From Atrichornis clamosus (Eukaryota; Chordata; Aves; Passeriformes; Menuridae): a stretch of DNA of 64,000 nucleotides. Below the pieces are notes generated by a model. It was not told the DNA's origin. It ran no database searches and was given only the letters and a program-made list of their open reading frames with translations. Shown piece after piece: positions 12,323 to 26,402 of the stretch; the first letter of the stretch is position 1, and the number at the start of each line of letters is the position of its first letter. The position numbers and the translations under genes were made by a program. Location of the stretch: positions 1 to 64,000 of the forward strand of contig WBMZ01003306.1 of NCBI GenBank assembly GCA_013400975.1, read 5' to 3'.

Positions 12323-13121
12323 TTCTCCTCGAATGGTACTGCAAAACTGAGAAAAGCAATTCATCCTGAAAGCACTGGGAAAGCAGGAGGCTAAGATTCT
12401 ATTTGATTTTTTTGTTTGTTTGTCACAGCAACAATGTCATTATGCTGGTCAGCAGTCCTTAGCAGCTGTAAAAGCCCCATTTCTTAGCCATTTCTGTTAG
12501 CCTTTCTTGTTTGAATGGCAGCATTTGATCACAAGATCACAGAAAGGTCTTTCCCGGGTTCAATCACAGGAACTTGAAAGAGAGGCAAAGCAGCCTACAT
12601 TTTACTAGGACTGCCTCAGTGTCTATGATGTGTCTGCAATTTATCTTCTACAATGTAAGAGACATCAAGAGGGAGGGGAAAGGTGATGAATATCTGATTT
12701 TACATTTGTCCTTTTTGCTAGAGCTCATTAAAACAGCATTTTATATGTATCTTTTCCCCTACCACCCAGTATATAATCCTTCGGTATATATTATATTTGG
12801 AATTGCTGCTGTTCAGCAAAGAAAAAGAAACCAAAAAATGAGAGAGAAAGGGCAAAGAAGTAATTTAACTTTTAGATTGCACAGATATGGTATAAAAAAA
12901 TACTTTTCAAACACCAAGTTTAACAATCCTTACTTCACATAAGACTTTCACATTTCAAAAAATGCAAATTTTAACCACAAAAGAAATCCCAAAAAGACAA
13001 CTAACGAAACATATCTGAGTTGTCGTGGGTGGCTCTTCAGTTACAGGATTGTATTACTGAATACAACCAGCATCTTTTTCAATTAGATTACTGATTACAC
13101 TATGAATTCACTGATTCTGAG

Positions 13122-13240
13122 CCTTTTTTTCCTCTTTTTCCTTCCTTTTCCCTTTTCCTCTTCATTTTATTTCTTCCATTCTTTGTTTTCCTCTTCCCTT
13201 TCTCTCCTCTTCCCCTCCTCTTTTCCCCATCCCCCTTTCA
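13122..13240 (+). repeat. Pyrimidine-rich tract, about 120 bases
   Basis: Nearly all C and T with a few interruptions (for example TTCATTTTATTTC near the middle). It ends CCCCCTTTCAG, which resembles a very strong splice acceptor, but the following bases (TAAATACC) give an immediate stop in one frame and no donor consensus follows at once. It may be only a decayed polypyrimidine microsatellite; binding of PTB-type proteins in the intron RNA is a possibility, not shown. Confidence 0.75.
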
Positions 13241-13905
13241 GTAAATACCATAACTTTGTGGTCATATGTGAAGTTTTCTAGTTCAGAGCTGATCCTATAA
13301 AAATTTGAAATATGTATTCAAATTACGCAAACACGACCCAGCAGCCTCCTAACTGTAGTTTTGTCTGGATTTCCCCCTCCAACCTCGCCCACGGTAGCAG
13401 CACCTTGAATAAGGACCTGCCCTTCAAAGTGCTCTCCTTCAAGAAATTCTTAATTGGCTGAGTTTTACATTACAGTGTAATGAAAGCCTCAGCATTTGGA
13501 ATTTTCAAAAGCAGCCTGGTAGCATAGGAGTAACTATATCGTGAGAATCTGTATTTCACTGATGTAGGAGCTGATGACATTGGTTATTTTCATCTCTAAT
13601 TTATCTGATTTCAGACTAGCCCCAAAGGTGGCTGTAATAGAAACCAGGGAAAAGTGAGCTGGATTCTGTAAAAGCAGAGAGCATTCCTCTTGAATGTGAG
13701 CAGTAGCACCAAGAAACTTGTGTTTGCCTTAGGAGGCTGTAATTCCAACAGGTGTGTGAGGTGTGGTGGGTACAAATTTAGGCTGAGCAGTTCCTTTGCC
13801 ATATAACTTATCTTCATCTCAGCATGTAATGTAAGAAAGAATAGTCATAAAAAAGATTAAATACAATTTTCTTATTATTAAGGTGCTGATAGGCAGTTTT
13901 TCATT

Positions 13906-13920
13906 TATATATATATATTT
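13906..13920. repeat. Short AT dinucleotide run
   Basis: About seven AT units ending in TTT. Too short to be distinctive. Confidence 0.6.
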
Positions 13921-16900
13921 TGCCTGCCTGGAGTTTCAACCAAATATAGTGCTTTTGTCATGGCCCAGGTTGCTGGTTTTAGCCTTGTATGCGAGGAGTT
14001 TCATCCAAAGTGAAATTTAATTTCAGTGCTAAGAAAGTAAAAGATGTAGATGGGAAGTAATAGTTGAAGATGGAAGATATTGAAGGTACTGGAGTTGGGA
14101 TGTCTTAAATTTAATTTTAAAGTGTTTCTTTTTTTTCCCAAGACATTGCTTGTTTGCTGGCTTTGGAAAAGTAAAAAATATGCAGCACCCCTGAAAATGT
14201 ATGTAAGGAGAGATCTGACTCAAGATTCTGCTGTTCTGATCATTTTGTGTGATCATTGATTCCAGAAGGTTTTCTGCATGCCGTAGTAGTGACATAATGG
14301 AGGCTTATTTTGTAAGTGGGCTCCATATTACTCCTCCTGTATCTGTTACTAATTCAACATTTTTACCATTTTTGAACTAGTTTGCGTGAGAGGTATGTCA
14401 GTGCCATTAATATGCATGGATACTTAGGTATTGAAATATTATAGGCTTAATTGAAACTATTGACCATTAATCAACATGAATATAACCAAGTGTATGGAAA
14501 TTAATTGATAGAGCCAGACTGTCAGACTTGGGAAATAAAATTGTTTCTTTATCCAAAAAAAAACAACTTGGAAGCTGAAAGCTTTTATTTGTCACACAAG
14601 AAAGATCAGCTCAGAATCAGGAAAAAGATTCGCCCTTCCTTTAAGGCGAGAGTTTTAAAAAGATGCAAATTATATTGATTTTGATAGTGGTTTTTGTTCA
14701 ACAGATGTTCTTCTCCTAGGAAATACATGAGGACCACCAACGTACTTCAAACAGACCCCAAAAAAGAGCAGTCACCACATAATGGCTTTCAGTCATCACT
14801 GATGAGTCTGAATCAATGGCTCATTTGTTATCTCATTACCATTTCTCATGCATCAGATCCTGTACCTAGCAGTGAACATGAAAACCTTTCCACCTGATTG
14901 CTACATATCTTCTAAAAACAAACACAAACTTAATGCTATTTATTTTCATGTTTCTAACCTTCTGCAGGGGAAAAGCAATATAGGCAGAGACTGGTGGTAA
15001 CTGCTGTGCAAGATTGCCATTGTAATTAGACATTTTTCCAGGAACACAGTGATTCCCAAGCAGTCCAGTCTCAATCTCAAACCTGTAATAATGCCCTAAG
15101 GAGGTATTGTGAAAGTCTTTAGCAAGCACAAGTACATTTAATAAAACTAAATGTGGCTGTCAGAACTTAAAAACACTAGTTAAGAAATCAAAGTAACTCA
15201 GTTATCTAACACAGCTGATGGATTCCAGGTCCGGGTCTATTGGCAGTTTATGTACAGCATCTAAAAGGAATGTGGCAGGGAAAGATTACTCAGGGAAAGA
15301 CACAATGCCACACTTGTTGGGATGTCAGTCCTACTGCACCTATGAGCAGAGGGACCTTTATTAGGTACCACAGCAGAAACTCCACACATCATGCTTTCTG
15401 TGAGGGAGTGCAGCTGTTAAAAATGCCCTATGTTTGGTCTATGTGTAAATCCTCATTTTGTTATTTTTTTAGTGTTTCTTAAACTGCTGCTTTCTTGGTA
15501 AGAACCAGTTTAACCTGCACAAGCAACTACTCAGAGAACAGCTGACTGCATCTCACTTCCTTCCCCCTGAGCACCTTGGAGAGAGTATCTCGATTAATAA
15601 AATGGTTGTCCATCACTCTTTCCTGTTCCCAGCAGGCTTTGTGCAGTGTGTCTTCCCTGCAGCTAGCATTGCCTTGCTGTCACCATCTCTTTCATGCCAG
15701 CATTTCAGAAATTTCCTCCATGCATTTTGAGCAGCCTCAGCTGCTCTGAACTTCTTGTAAATACAATCCTGCATCTACATGTCCTGTGCCTGCAGCACTA
15801 GATCAGACACCGTCTGCATCTTGTCACTAACCGGCTCCTGAAGGAAGGGGTTTGCTGCACGATGACACAGCACAGATTCCTTCACTCTTGGTCGGCAGAC
15901 CAGGCGCCAGTGACTTCGACCTAGAGCCTGTCTGTTGTGTCCTTTGCTCAATGCAGAGTCAAAATTGTTTAATGTTTCAACGAGTGACAGATTAGAGAGG
16001 AGAAACCTTCTGTTTTCTGATAACCTCTTTTGATAGCAAGTTCATGTCATTGCAGCTAAATCCGTACAACTGTTACTCCTGTTGGCATATCTGTTTCCTT
16101 GGGCCTTTTGAGCTCTGATACATGTGAAATACGTTGACTTGAACGTACCTTGCATTATTGGTTTTTGTAGATGAAGACACAGTCCAACAACCTAGGAATA
16201 CTTGAGTTGTGGTCCTACCTGTCATGCCAGAATCGTTGGCAAGCCCATTTTTCATCAAGGCTGATTCTCACCGGAGTGTGTGTATGTGTATAACTATATA
16301 TATGTTTTGTGTTTTATTTTCCACCTGAAACTTCATTGGTGGCCCTGATTGAGAAGGGTTTCTTAGTGCATATGTAAATAACCCTACACAAATTTTGAAA
16401 ACATGCTTGATTCTTTTAACTGAACAGCAGTGGTCTCCCAAGTCTGAACTTCCTATAGGAGAAGTAAAAGGGCAGCAGGATGAGAGAGCAGAGTTCATTT
16501 TCTAGCATATACCTAGGTTTTGAATGATGATTTTTATCTTTTTCTTAATGACAAATGAAAGTTAAAAATTTGGATAGATCAAAAACAATTTACCTGAATT
16601 GGTTGAGCAAGCCAAAAACTCCTCTGAGTTGCCAAATCTATAGAGACATATCGACATCCACTTACAGTAAAACCAGTTCTGTTCTTTTCGTACTTGGAAT
16701 GCTTTGGACATTTTTGTTTGTTCAATATGCATATCTATTTCAATTCCATTCAATGTTCATAATATTTGACCATCTTATAAATGAATTAACTCACAGAATA
16801 ATATATGGAAAAATCTTTGGCCATTCTTTGGCAGCAAAGGTGAGCCCAAAGAAAAGAAGATATCATGTAAGAAGTTTGGAGTGCTAAGAATAATAAGAAT

Positions 16901-19900
16901 AATTAATGCATAGCTTCTTCGTATACTTTTTCACTAGTGGCACTCAAGAAAGTCTGGTTTTTAATCCTACATCTTAGTTCAAGCTCATTAACTCTTCTTA
17001 AAGTCGGATTGTGTTCATTTTGATGGTTGTGATGGATTTTATTTTGGTTTTAGTGATTATAAATCTGTTTTCCTTGGTAATCCATTTTAAGGAATTAAGT
17101 TTCCTGATATTTTACTGTTCTGTACTGATTTTTGAGACCACTGCTGCCTGCATCTTCCATCTGTAAACTGCTTTTAATTTTTTGGCATATGCTTTTGTGC
17201 TGAAATATCTGTCTCTTGGAATTAGATCTCAGGTGAGCTGGATGGGGAATTGAGCCACGAATGTTAACATTCACTTACCTTAGTTGATTTTTATGAGCTT
17301 CTGCAATTGAGTTTAGCTCCTAGAAAAGGACTTGTGTTCCTTCCACAGAGGATATCCTTTTGCTCTTGTGGCACTTTAAAGGTCTGTCCCTAATATCTGC
17401 CAAAACCAAAATAGCAGTTCCTTAGGTATTTCCTGTTTTCTCTTGTTAAGAACTCAAAAGCATCTATCAACTTAAAGCAGTTCCTCCTCTTCCGTGCTAG
17501 CTTTTAAAAGTTGCATCAGTCTTAAAAATATCCAGTTTTCAGCACATCCCCTTGACTTCAACATCCTGATAGATTTTTCTTTAAATATTTGATCTTCAAT
17601 TTCATTCTTTTTGCTGTGCATTGAAATTTTTTCACTGCTTGTTGCCTGTTTGAAATTCTCAAAGCACTATTCCAGACAAAAAGACGGTCTTTAAGATGCT
17701 CAGTCTCGTCCTTTGCCAAAATTAGAAACATGCTTAAGGCTTTTGTCAGATCCTGGATTTAATTTCCTGGTTAAAGGACTTCACCTCTTTTTTTTCCTAA
17801 TGCTTTTATTTTTTTTTTCACCCTTCTTTGCCTTTAAATTGGTTCTCGTTTCCATGCACAGTAAGATGACAGTTCTGGGAATGCCTTGGGGCTTATGAGC
17901 TCACAGGAAGAGGGTGGTGGGGAATAAGCACTCGGTGGCATCATCACTGCTTTCCCATGGCTCTTACTGCTTGGTTGAGAGAAAAAATTCTAATCTACTC
18001 TATTTTTATTCTTTGTTATGATTATAGGGGTTTTTTCACTGTACAAAAATAAAAAGGGGAAAGTTTGGAATCTCTGAGCACTAGGTTCTAAGTAGTATCT
18101 TTTTAACAGCCCACAGAAAACATTTTTCCTCCTGAGACTTTAACTGCTTGTCAGAGTCCAGTACTCTCTGAGCTGGTCCTTCAGATACTTCACACGGGAA
18201 GAGTTCAATGCTCTAATACCAGATTTGTTTAAAGATACTTGACATTATCTGGGATTATGATTTAGAAGAGCATTAGAGCAATAAGCTGAAACTACAACTG
18301 CACATGGCCACCAAAGCAACCTCTTGATATCACGAGTCACTACACTGCTTTACTTCCTGAGTCCCATAGAAACATAGCCCCCTCTTGCTGGCCCAGGACT
18401 CACAGACCTCCTTGTCCTTGTAGCACTAAGGAAGCTTGGTGTCTGCCAGTCCTGACCTACTGTGGTCTCTCCAACGTGTCTGAGGCACCAGGCCTGTTCA
18501 ATGTTTTAATACCAAATTTAGGTATTTGATGATGTTTGGTGGTGCACTGATGTGTAAGAGTCATATAGCAATATGTGGAAATCACAACACAAGCATGATA
18601 CAGCAATTGTAATACACAATATTGAATTGCAATACAAACCTGATTCCAAATACCTGTGTTTGTTTGCTCCACCATCACAAAGAGGGTGGTTTTGTCCTCA
18701 TTAGAGAAATTCCAAACACAGATGGAATAAGAAACAGCCTGGAAATCTTTAAACGGCCTGCATACTGAGGCAGTTGTACTATTTGTTTCCTAACAGTTGG
18801 CATTCTGCTGCTTATTTGTAAGAATGAATGTTGTAATAATTTTTTTTCCTATACTAAGTCATGGGTCTCATTTTAGCCACTATTTCTGAAAGGAAAATCT
18901 TTGTATTTCACTAAAATCAAGTCCTGAAGTTGTTGGGGGCAGAGGAGAGCCTGTATAATGCCAGGAGTTACTTGGACATTCAGAGTCAAAGACTCTAGGG
19001 TAATTGTGCGTGACATTTCAGATCTGAGATCTCTCTGCTTCAGAAAGGGGGACAGCTCACTTGAAATATTTCCTAGGATCAAGGCTTTTTCTGGCTCCAT
19101 CAGGAGTTTCAGGTTTAAATGGCAATTCAGTCAGATGTATCTTGTGCCATCAGCATGTGGATGCCAGCTCTGCCATGTAGGAACAGGGTGGCTTTGTCTG
19201 CACTGGTGGGAAGTTACACCAGGATGTAAGGCTGCATCTGGTTAAGAGACTATAAAATACTATGTATACTGTTTATTTTTTAGGCCTTATGATTGAAGTG
19301 AGGCAAAAGCAAAGGCACTAAAGGTAATTTTCAATTTTTCCATGCTAAAAAAGAAGAGAGAGGGGAAGCAGCCTGGATAAAATGTGAATGCTGCAAACCA
19401 TATATGCATGAAGCTATCCTAACCTTTGATATACTTGTGAACAGTTTCTGCACAGAGCAGGGTCAGATTTTAAGAAGCTGCAGCCAAAATGTGGAGAGCA
19501 ATGGGCATTGTGCATTCCATTTTCTGTGCCATAGTGTTGGAGCCAGGGGTGTCTGATGAAATCTCGTAATGAAACGTGAATGCTTCGAGCAGTTGAACAG
19601 AGTTCAGCAAAGCAGAGCTGAACTAATGTGGACTCTCTGTTTGCCAGTAAACAGATAATTACACTCTCTTGTTTAATTGAATTTTCATGAAAGTAAAATA
19701 GATTTTGGTAAAGTACACCATGAAAATGTGTTCTACTTGTTGATCCTCTGTATAGGGTATCAAGGTATAGGGGAAAGGGAGGGTGTCTATCAGATACACA
19801 GATAAGACTTGAGGTAGAATTGTTACAAAAATAATATCATTTTCACATATTATGCAATTTAGACATTTTAACCCAGAAGGTTTTCCATTGCTGCTGGTGC

Positions 19901-22900
19901 TGTTATCGTCAGCAATCTCTTCATAGATGGATTAGAGTCAGGGAACATTATTAGTCCTCAAAAAGTTCTTCTGTTTTTGCAGAACAACCTTGACATGTAT
20001 CGTTCATATGTGGTTAGTTTGCATTTCTTGGCTACCAGCCATACTAACTGGTAAAAAGCATAGTATTGGACAACGTGAGGGGTTTGGGTCTTATTTTAAA
20101 AAGGAAAAATCAAAGAATCCTTTTGATTGATGTTATTTCTCACGAGGCTATAGTTTCAAAGGCTTGGCATGCAAGTTATGTCATCATAACCTCCCCTGTT
20201 CTCCTTTGCTTGCCTCATGAACAACTTTCTCATGGAGAAGAGGCTGGATATTCTCAAGAATATGGTTTCTCTTAGAAAAAAGAAGGAATTTTCTGATTCC
20301 CTGAGGAGCTGTTGGCAAGATTAATAAGTCCAGTTTGCTGCTTCATTCACAATCACTTTCCACTGGGCATTACAGCTTCACTTTTATTTACAATTCTGGA
20401 ATTTGACTTTGGGCTTGGAAATCAAAAGCTTGGTACTTGCTTTTTCTCTATATCCTGTACAGACTGCAGTGAGGAATCAAGCAATCTTAACGTGATTTCC
20501 TCATAGCTGTTGCCAATGAAATCTGAAGAGCTTAGGCAGAGGATCTCTTGTCTGGTTTTCAAATGTCCTTTTGGTGTAAATACCTAAATTTAAATACCTC
20601 AAGATGGTTTTCAAAGGTAAGGACCACTGAAAGTTTCACTGCTTAACGTAAACCTCAGAAAATCATGCTCTAGATAAGAAAACAGACACTTTGAATAGCA
20701 GAAATATGGGATGGAGGGAATTCTTATAATTTTCTAATTCCCTAATTTGGTTAAGTATGTGGAAGGAAGATGATTGAATGTTCATGGAGTTTCTAGAATT
20801 ATTACTGTCTTTATTTGGTATATGTAAAAGCAGTGGTCCAAATTTTTTTTTTTGACCAGTGGACAGCTTTAGTCTTCTATGAGCCTGTAGAAGTTATCAT
20901 ATCACCACTTTTTAAATTAGAAACACCATCCTGTATGTTTGCTGTGAAGACTTTGTCCCCTGGTCTCGTGATCCATAAGAGGTGTTATACCATGGTTTGG
21001 AAACACACTGTCTGTAAGACATTCCTAAAATATCTAGTTTATTTTAATGGTTGTTCGTAGAGTCCTGATTCGAATGCTAGCAGCATATTTTCTTTAATAA
21101 AACCCTGTCCTTGTAAGGAAGCAATCCATCCCCCAAGTTAATTTTAAAGTTTTTTGTTCACTTTAAATATTTCATTACATTAATTTTTCAAAGCAACAAA
21201 ACAAACATTCATCAAGTGAAACTAAGCATGTCACCCTTGAATCTGTACATCTGTTGCTCTCCTACTGCTTTTCTGCATAATTCATTTTAATACATTTAAA
21301 GTGTACATCTCATTAAAATTCCTTACACACATTTATGTACACAATTCATATTTAAAAAGGAAAAAGGTGGGAAAGAGTTTCATGGCAAGGAGGTTCATCA
21401 ACATGACTGTTTCTCTTTTTTCCTTGGTTTTTTGTCTATTCAATGTATACCTGTGGACTGCTTTTAAACACCTACCTCAGCAGACACTGTCATTTGGCTC
21501 TCTGAGTCTCTCTGACTCATCTCTTTAGTGCCATTAGAAATTTCCTACAGGATATTTTCTCTTACTCCTGATGCCCTTGTTCCTCTCTAAGTGCATGTAT
21601 CCTCCTCTCTTCATCCTCTTTTCATCACTTCACATAATTTATGTCCACAACGTGTTCTGTGCATCAGTCCTGCTATCAGCCAAGAGAATATCCGTCAGAT
21701 GCCCTAAAGAGTTCTTGTGGGCTGGCTGGAGTGCTGGAAAGGATTTTTATTTTAGAATTTTATTCCATTCATCATTTCTTTTCCTCTTTAAGTATGTTCA
21801 ACCATTGCACTATTTTATTTGGTTTCGTTTATTTTAGCATTTTAGAGTTTGTATTTCTTAAACCAGATGTAGAAAATAAGTCAGTCTGGTAGCTTGAGGT
21901 GGCAACCTTTTGAAGTCGGTGATTTTTTTATTTCAGTGAATGCTGAAATTTGTTCTCTGAAATCCCTCATAGGTGTTTAGGATTATGTGATTGTTAAAAG
22001 CAATCAAGTGTTATCACAGCACTTGAAGGATCTTAAGAAAAGCTTACAACTGCATAAGAGAACTCAAAATGCTTTGGCAGGAAAAGGAAGACCATACTTG
22101 AAAAGAAAAAGGTATAAAATGGTCATTTAAGGATTTATTTTCAAAAATCTTTCTTTGGCAATAAATGACATTTTAGGTAAGTGGTTTATGGTGTCTTTGG
22201 AATTTCACATTTAGCTTTTGACATGTATCACTTAGAAACCTCATGAGAGGTATATGCTAAATGAAACTCAGAAGTAGCAATTGTCTACTTGAATAACCTT
22301 TTTCCTTCTTAGAAGTAAGAGTTGAAATACACTTACTGGAAAAGTTTATTCAGAGTTTACAAGGGAAGCTCCTCTTTGCTTCCTGGATGTGATACGTCAG
22401 TCAGCAAGGAAGAGATTGAAAGCCATATATGAGCCCTTTAAAAAGATTAAGTCAGGTGCATTCAGTCACTTTGGTTTCCTTAAAAGTGAGTAACAGAAAG
22501 TGCATCTGTGAAGGGACAATGGGGAGAGTTCCCTTCTGAGGAAAAGTTATTTCATTTTATTCCGATTTCATAGTTCCACATAAGCAGCACAAGTATAGAT
22601 TCAGCAGTGTCAAATATAGGTTATGAACTATGGGAAGTGAGCTGGGAGGTGGTGGATCTGGAGGTAGCTGAGCTCCTGTGCACTGTAAGGCCTCTCCTTG
22701 CACTTGAGTAAGAGTTTGGTCTCTTCAGTAGCAAGCAAGTACAATTTTCAGGTGCAGAAATCTATTGTGAGATTAATTCATCCATGTTCAACATCAACAG
22801 AAAAAGAGTTTCACGTGGACTCCAAATCTATTGTCTGTGTTGGCTCTGTACAGGTATATGTTGCTGGACTTTAGAGTAATGCACTTGTATTATTATGGGG

Positions 22901-25900
22901 TCTTATCTGGTGTATTATCTACTCCAGTCTTTTTCATAAATACAAAAAGCATTGCATGCTACAGCAACAGAAAGGATGGAGATTGGCAACAAACTTAGAG
23001 GACAGTGGACTACAAAAATTTGTCTTCAAAAGGTCTAAGCATTAGGAATGACTGATGCGAAATTCCTTGTTTGTGCTTTTCCTTCGCAGTTGTATGTGCA
23101 GTAGAGTTTTGCATTAAGGGTGGGAACCATACCATTTATTTAAAGACATTTCAGCTACTTAAAGCATGTGGAATTTAAAAGAGCAGAGTTAGGTTCACAG
23201 GTTGATTTTTCCCAAGTAGTCCTGGGTAATTTCATATGTGTGTGAGATTAAGGAGTGAGAATCCTGCAGTATATTTTAAGAGACTAAGGATGACAAGGCA
23301 AATAATGTTTTCTTACCGTCCATTTGTTTTGCAGATGTCTGCAGTTGCTTTCTTGAATTTTCCTTATGTGTACTGGATATGGGGTGCTGTCAGTGGCAGG
23401 CGGGGCATCGGCCTGATCGGGTCGTTTCTGGTTTGCCCCAGAAACACTCTCCTCTGTCTGGCAGCTGCGTTCACTTTGCTGTTCCTTCTTGGCTTGCATG
23501 GCACTGCGTACAATGAAATTGGGACAAAAGCTGCCAAAACTCTTTTGTATTATTTTAATAAGCTAGAAAAGTAAACCAAAAATGTTTCTTATGCTGAACT
23601 GCTAATTGGAATCCTAATTAGGCTATGAACCCAAGTGATTTTGTGCTTTTTGCCCTCTCACTACTCATACTTCCATTTGTTCTGTTGCACCAGCTTTATT
23701 TAATTTCATCTTAAAATATCTAATGCTTTAATCTCTTGATGCCAGAGACTGGATTTGTCTATGTCTTGGAAAGCTCCCAGAAAAAATGAGTCTGGGAACC
23801 ATCAAGTGCTACTGCAGTGCAAGAAGTGGTTGATTAGGCTACAGTCAGGTCAGCGGCTTACTCCTGATCAAGAGAGAATTTCATGTCCCCTTGTATTAAA
23901 CTTCAATGATGTGTAGCATACTTTAGTCAATAAATAGCATTCTGCTGTTCGTGCCCATTGGAAATAATACATGATGCTGCAAGTATTGATCAAAGAGCTC
24001 TACTCTGTTAATCCCTCTGCTTGTAGCAATGTTAAATATTTACGGATTCTTCTTCAGTCTCCTGAAACGTGTTTTAGCCCTGAAGAGCATGCTCAGCCTT
24101 TCTGCTTTTTACAGGTTTTACAAGTATGTTACTGTTTTTACTCTTTCTTTTTCAAGCACACATGCATGATGAAGCATTATACTGTGCTTGCACCAGTTTT
24201 AAAGCTTTGTTGCATAAGCATGTTGTGAATGTATACACTGATTGGGATGGTGTACTAATACAGAATTAAAATGGAAAGTGCCTCAGAAAGAAAATCCATC
24301 AGTGCCGCGTCTGGAGGTGGCTGAGTTACATTAAGGACAAGGAGAGGCTAACACTGTGCAGCATGTTGCTGTATCGTGAAATGACAGCTAGCAAAGAAGA
24401 CATATTCATATCAGGTTTATTTATCCAAATTATCTGAAAATTAACAAAGTAGTAAAAAAATGAGTTATTTCTCTGCTAACTGCTTTTTTATTGTATCTAT
24501 ATTCTCATCAAAAAGTCTCAGAGCTTTGTAGCAGAAGATACAATAAATCATATAGGCTTCCTATCTCCTGCACTTGCTCATTGACCTCATGTAAATGTAA
24601 TCATTTATCTTCAATTTTTTTACTAATATATTGAAGACAGACTTGATATTGTCAGGCATGCAATGGAATACGCTCCAGGAAACCTTCCTTCCAGTGGTGA
24701 AGTGACAAATGAAAAAGAAAATAAAAATGGATTTTGCAATTTAAAACATAGTGTGCTCAGGGAAGAATGCATAGCAAGCTATAATGTGATATGATTCATT
24801 TCTATATATTCAGGAAAGGATTTTACACAAAAGCTTTATGGGAGTTGTACAGGATATTTAAAGTAACATGAAGACTATTCTACATAATGGTGCTTGCTTT
24901 ATCTATCATAAGCTAGAAGAAAAGTTTAAATACTTGTGTTTGTCCTCCTATCTTTCAGTAAGATGTCACATTATGCCTCATCCCATTACCTATTTAATCA
25001 TCCTTTAGACCTGATTATGTGTCTGGAGGGGAAGGTTGGCAGAGAGAGTAAAACAAAATGCACACCTGCGTCTCTCACTATATCACTAAAGATCTTGTTC
25101 ATACTAAGTAAAGAAATTGCATTCTAGATATCCTCAAAGCTGGTGTGAAAGAAGTCAGTGCTTTATGTTGAAAATGTTACAAGACTTTGAAGGATTTTCC
25201 CTTCTTCTAGGTGTTCAATGGCGAGTGGATTTTCATGGTTTGAGCTTCTGTGATGGTCATCAAAGATAAAATATCCAGTGTTTCAGATCCTTGAAAGTGC
25301 TCAGTCTTAAATGACAACATGGATGTTAGAAGGGACAAGGCACTTTTAAAAGCTGATCTTCATTTAGGTAATTTTGCAGGGTGAACCTGTATGAAAATGT
25401 GGCGAACACTTGTGATAGGTTCAGTGGCTGGATGGTGCCACCACAGACTGGAAAAGAACAGCTGCCCCTTTCTTTCTTCATGCCTGAGGATACAAAGTTG
25501 TTTATACTTAGGGCCAGCACAGGGATGCTATCTTCTTTCTTCTGTCAGATCTTCTCAACAGATGAAGAAATCTGGTTTCTGTCAGCAGTATTCAAATGTT
25601 TTCCAAGTACCAATTATCTTAGTTTACTTCAGTTCCTGTATAAGAGGAAAACATCCCAGTTTGCCCAGTAAAGATACAGTGAGGTTATGGATTGGAGTGC
25701 TTGATACCTTTTGTACTCGAAAGGATCCTGTTCAGAGGAGTTGACTTCACCTTCCAAAGACTCCCGCTCTTTCTGTGCAGTGCCTGGGGAACTGAAGCCT
25801 CTAAATTTTGCCCACTGAATTGCAGACAGTTGCTGAGTAGTCAGTGAGAAAGCCTCCCAATATGAGTCTCTGAGGCCTAGAAAGAAACAGAGCCCAGATT

Positions 25901-26272
25901 TCAGCTTTCTAAACCTGGGTCTTAATTTTGAGACCAGAACATATGTTTGTAATCCTCCTAATCTCTACCGACTGGCCCTCAAAACAGAATATAGATCTTG
26001 GAATTAGTGAGAACTGATTTTAGTGTGAGTGGTTGGATCCTATGTTTTTGGAGCATTTCTGTTTAAAATGTATTTCACTGATTTCTATTGGTGCGTTTTC
26101 ATTTCTGGCAGACAGCTATATCTGAATATATGATTTATTGTTTTGTATTACATTTTTGAGCTGATTTTTCATCATCTGTATGTAAATAAATTGTGCTGCC
26201 AAAGTCAGGAATTGAACTCACAAAGTTTGCATAGCAGTCATGGCCAGATGTATCCTCAGATGAATCAGTAAG

Positions 26273-26402
26273 TGTTCAAGGCCAGGTTGGATGTGGCTTT
26301 GAGCACTGGTCTAGTGAAAAGTGTCCCTGCCCACAGCAGGAGAGTTGGAATTAGATGATCTTTGAGGTCCCTTGCAACCCAGGCCACCATTCTATGGTTG
26401 TA
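26273..26402 (+). mobile_element. CR1 LINE 3' fragment, sense orientation
   Basis: The stretch starts GTTCAAGGCCAGGTTGGATG, contains CACTGGTCTAGTG, TGTCCCTGCCCACAGCAGG and TAGATGATCTTTGAGGTCCC, and ends CCATTCTATGGTT. This is the typical end of one group of avian CR1 non-LTR retrotransposons, including the ATTCTATG octamer. It is heavily 5'-truncated and no coding potential remains. The other CR1 copies in the window end differently (TCCAACTCAG type), so this is a separate subfamily. Confidence 0.88.

Larger units (their letters stand above)
12323..26272. other. Intron segment, mostly unique sequence
   Basis: The segment holds a long pyrimidine tract (13122-13240), a short AT run at about 13906-13920, and a moderately CpG-enriched stretch near 15820-15930. 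It also contains an AG|GTAAGT junction at 22175-22182 and an open frame of 112 codons at 23236-23574. No gene or recognisable transposon was found. Confidence 0.65.

Noticed and set aside
11865..12359. 164-codon minus-strand open frame with an internal 19-residue repeat
   Set aside because: The repeat is explained by the 57-bp DNA duplication. No domain, no splice or promoter context, and biased composition from CT-rich sequence.
12551..12566. CCCGGGTTCAATCACA, similar to a tRNA B box
   Set aside because: No A box at the right distance and no cloverleaf could be drawn.
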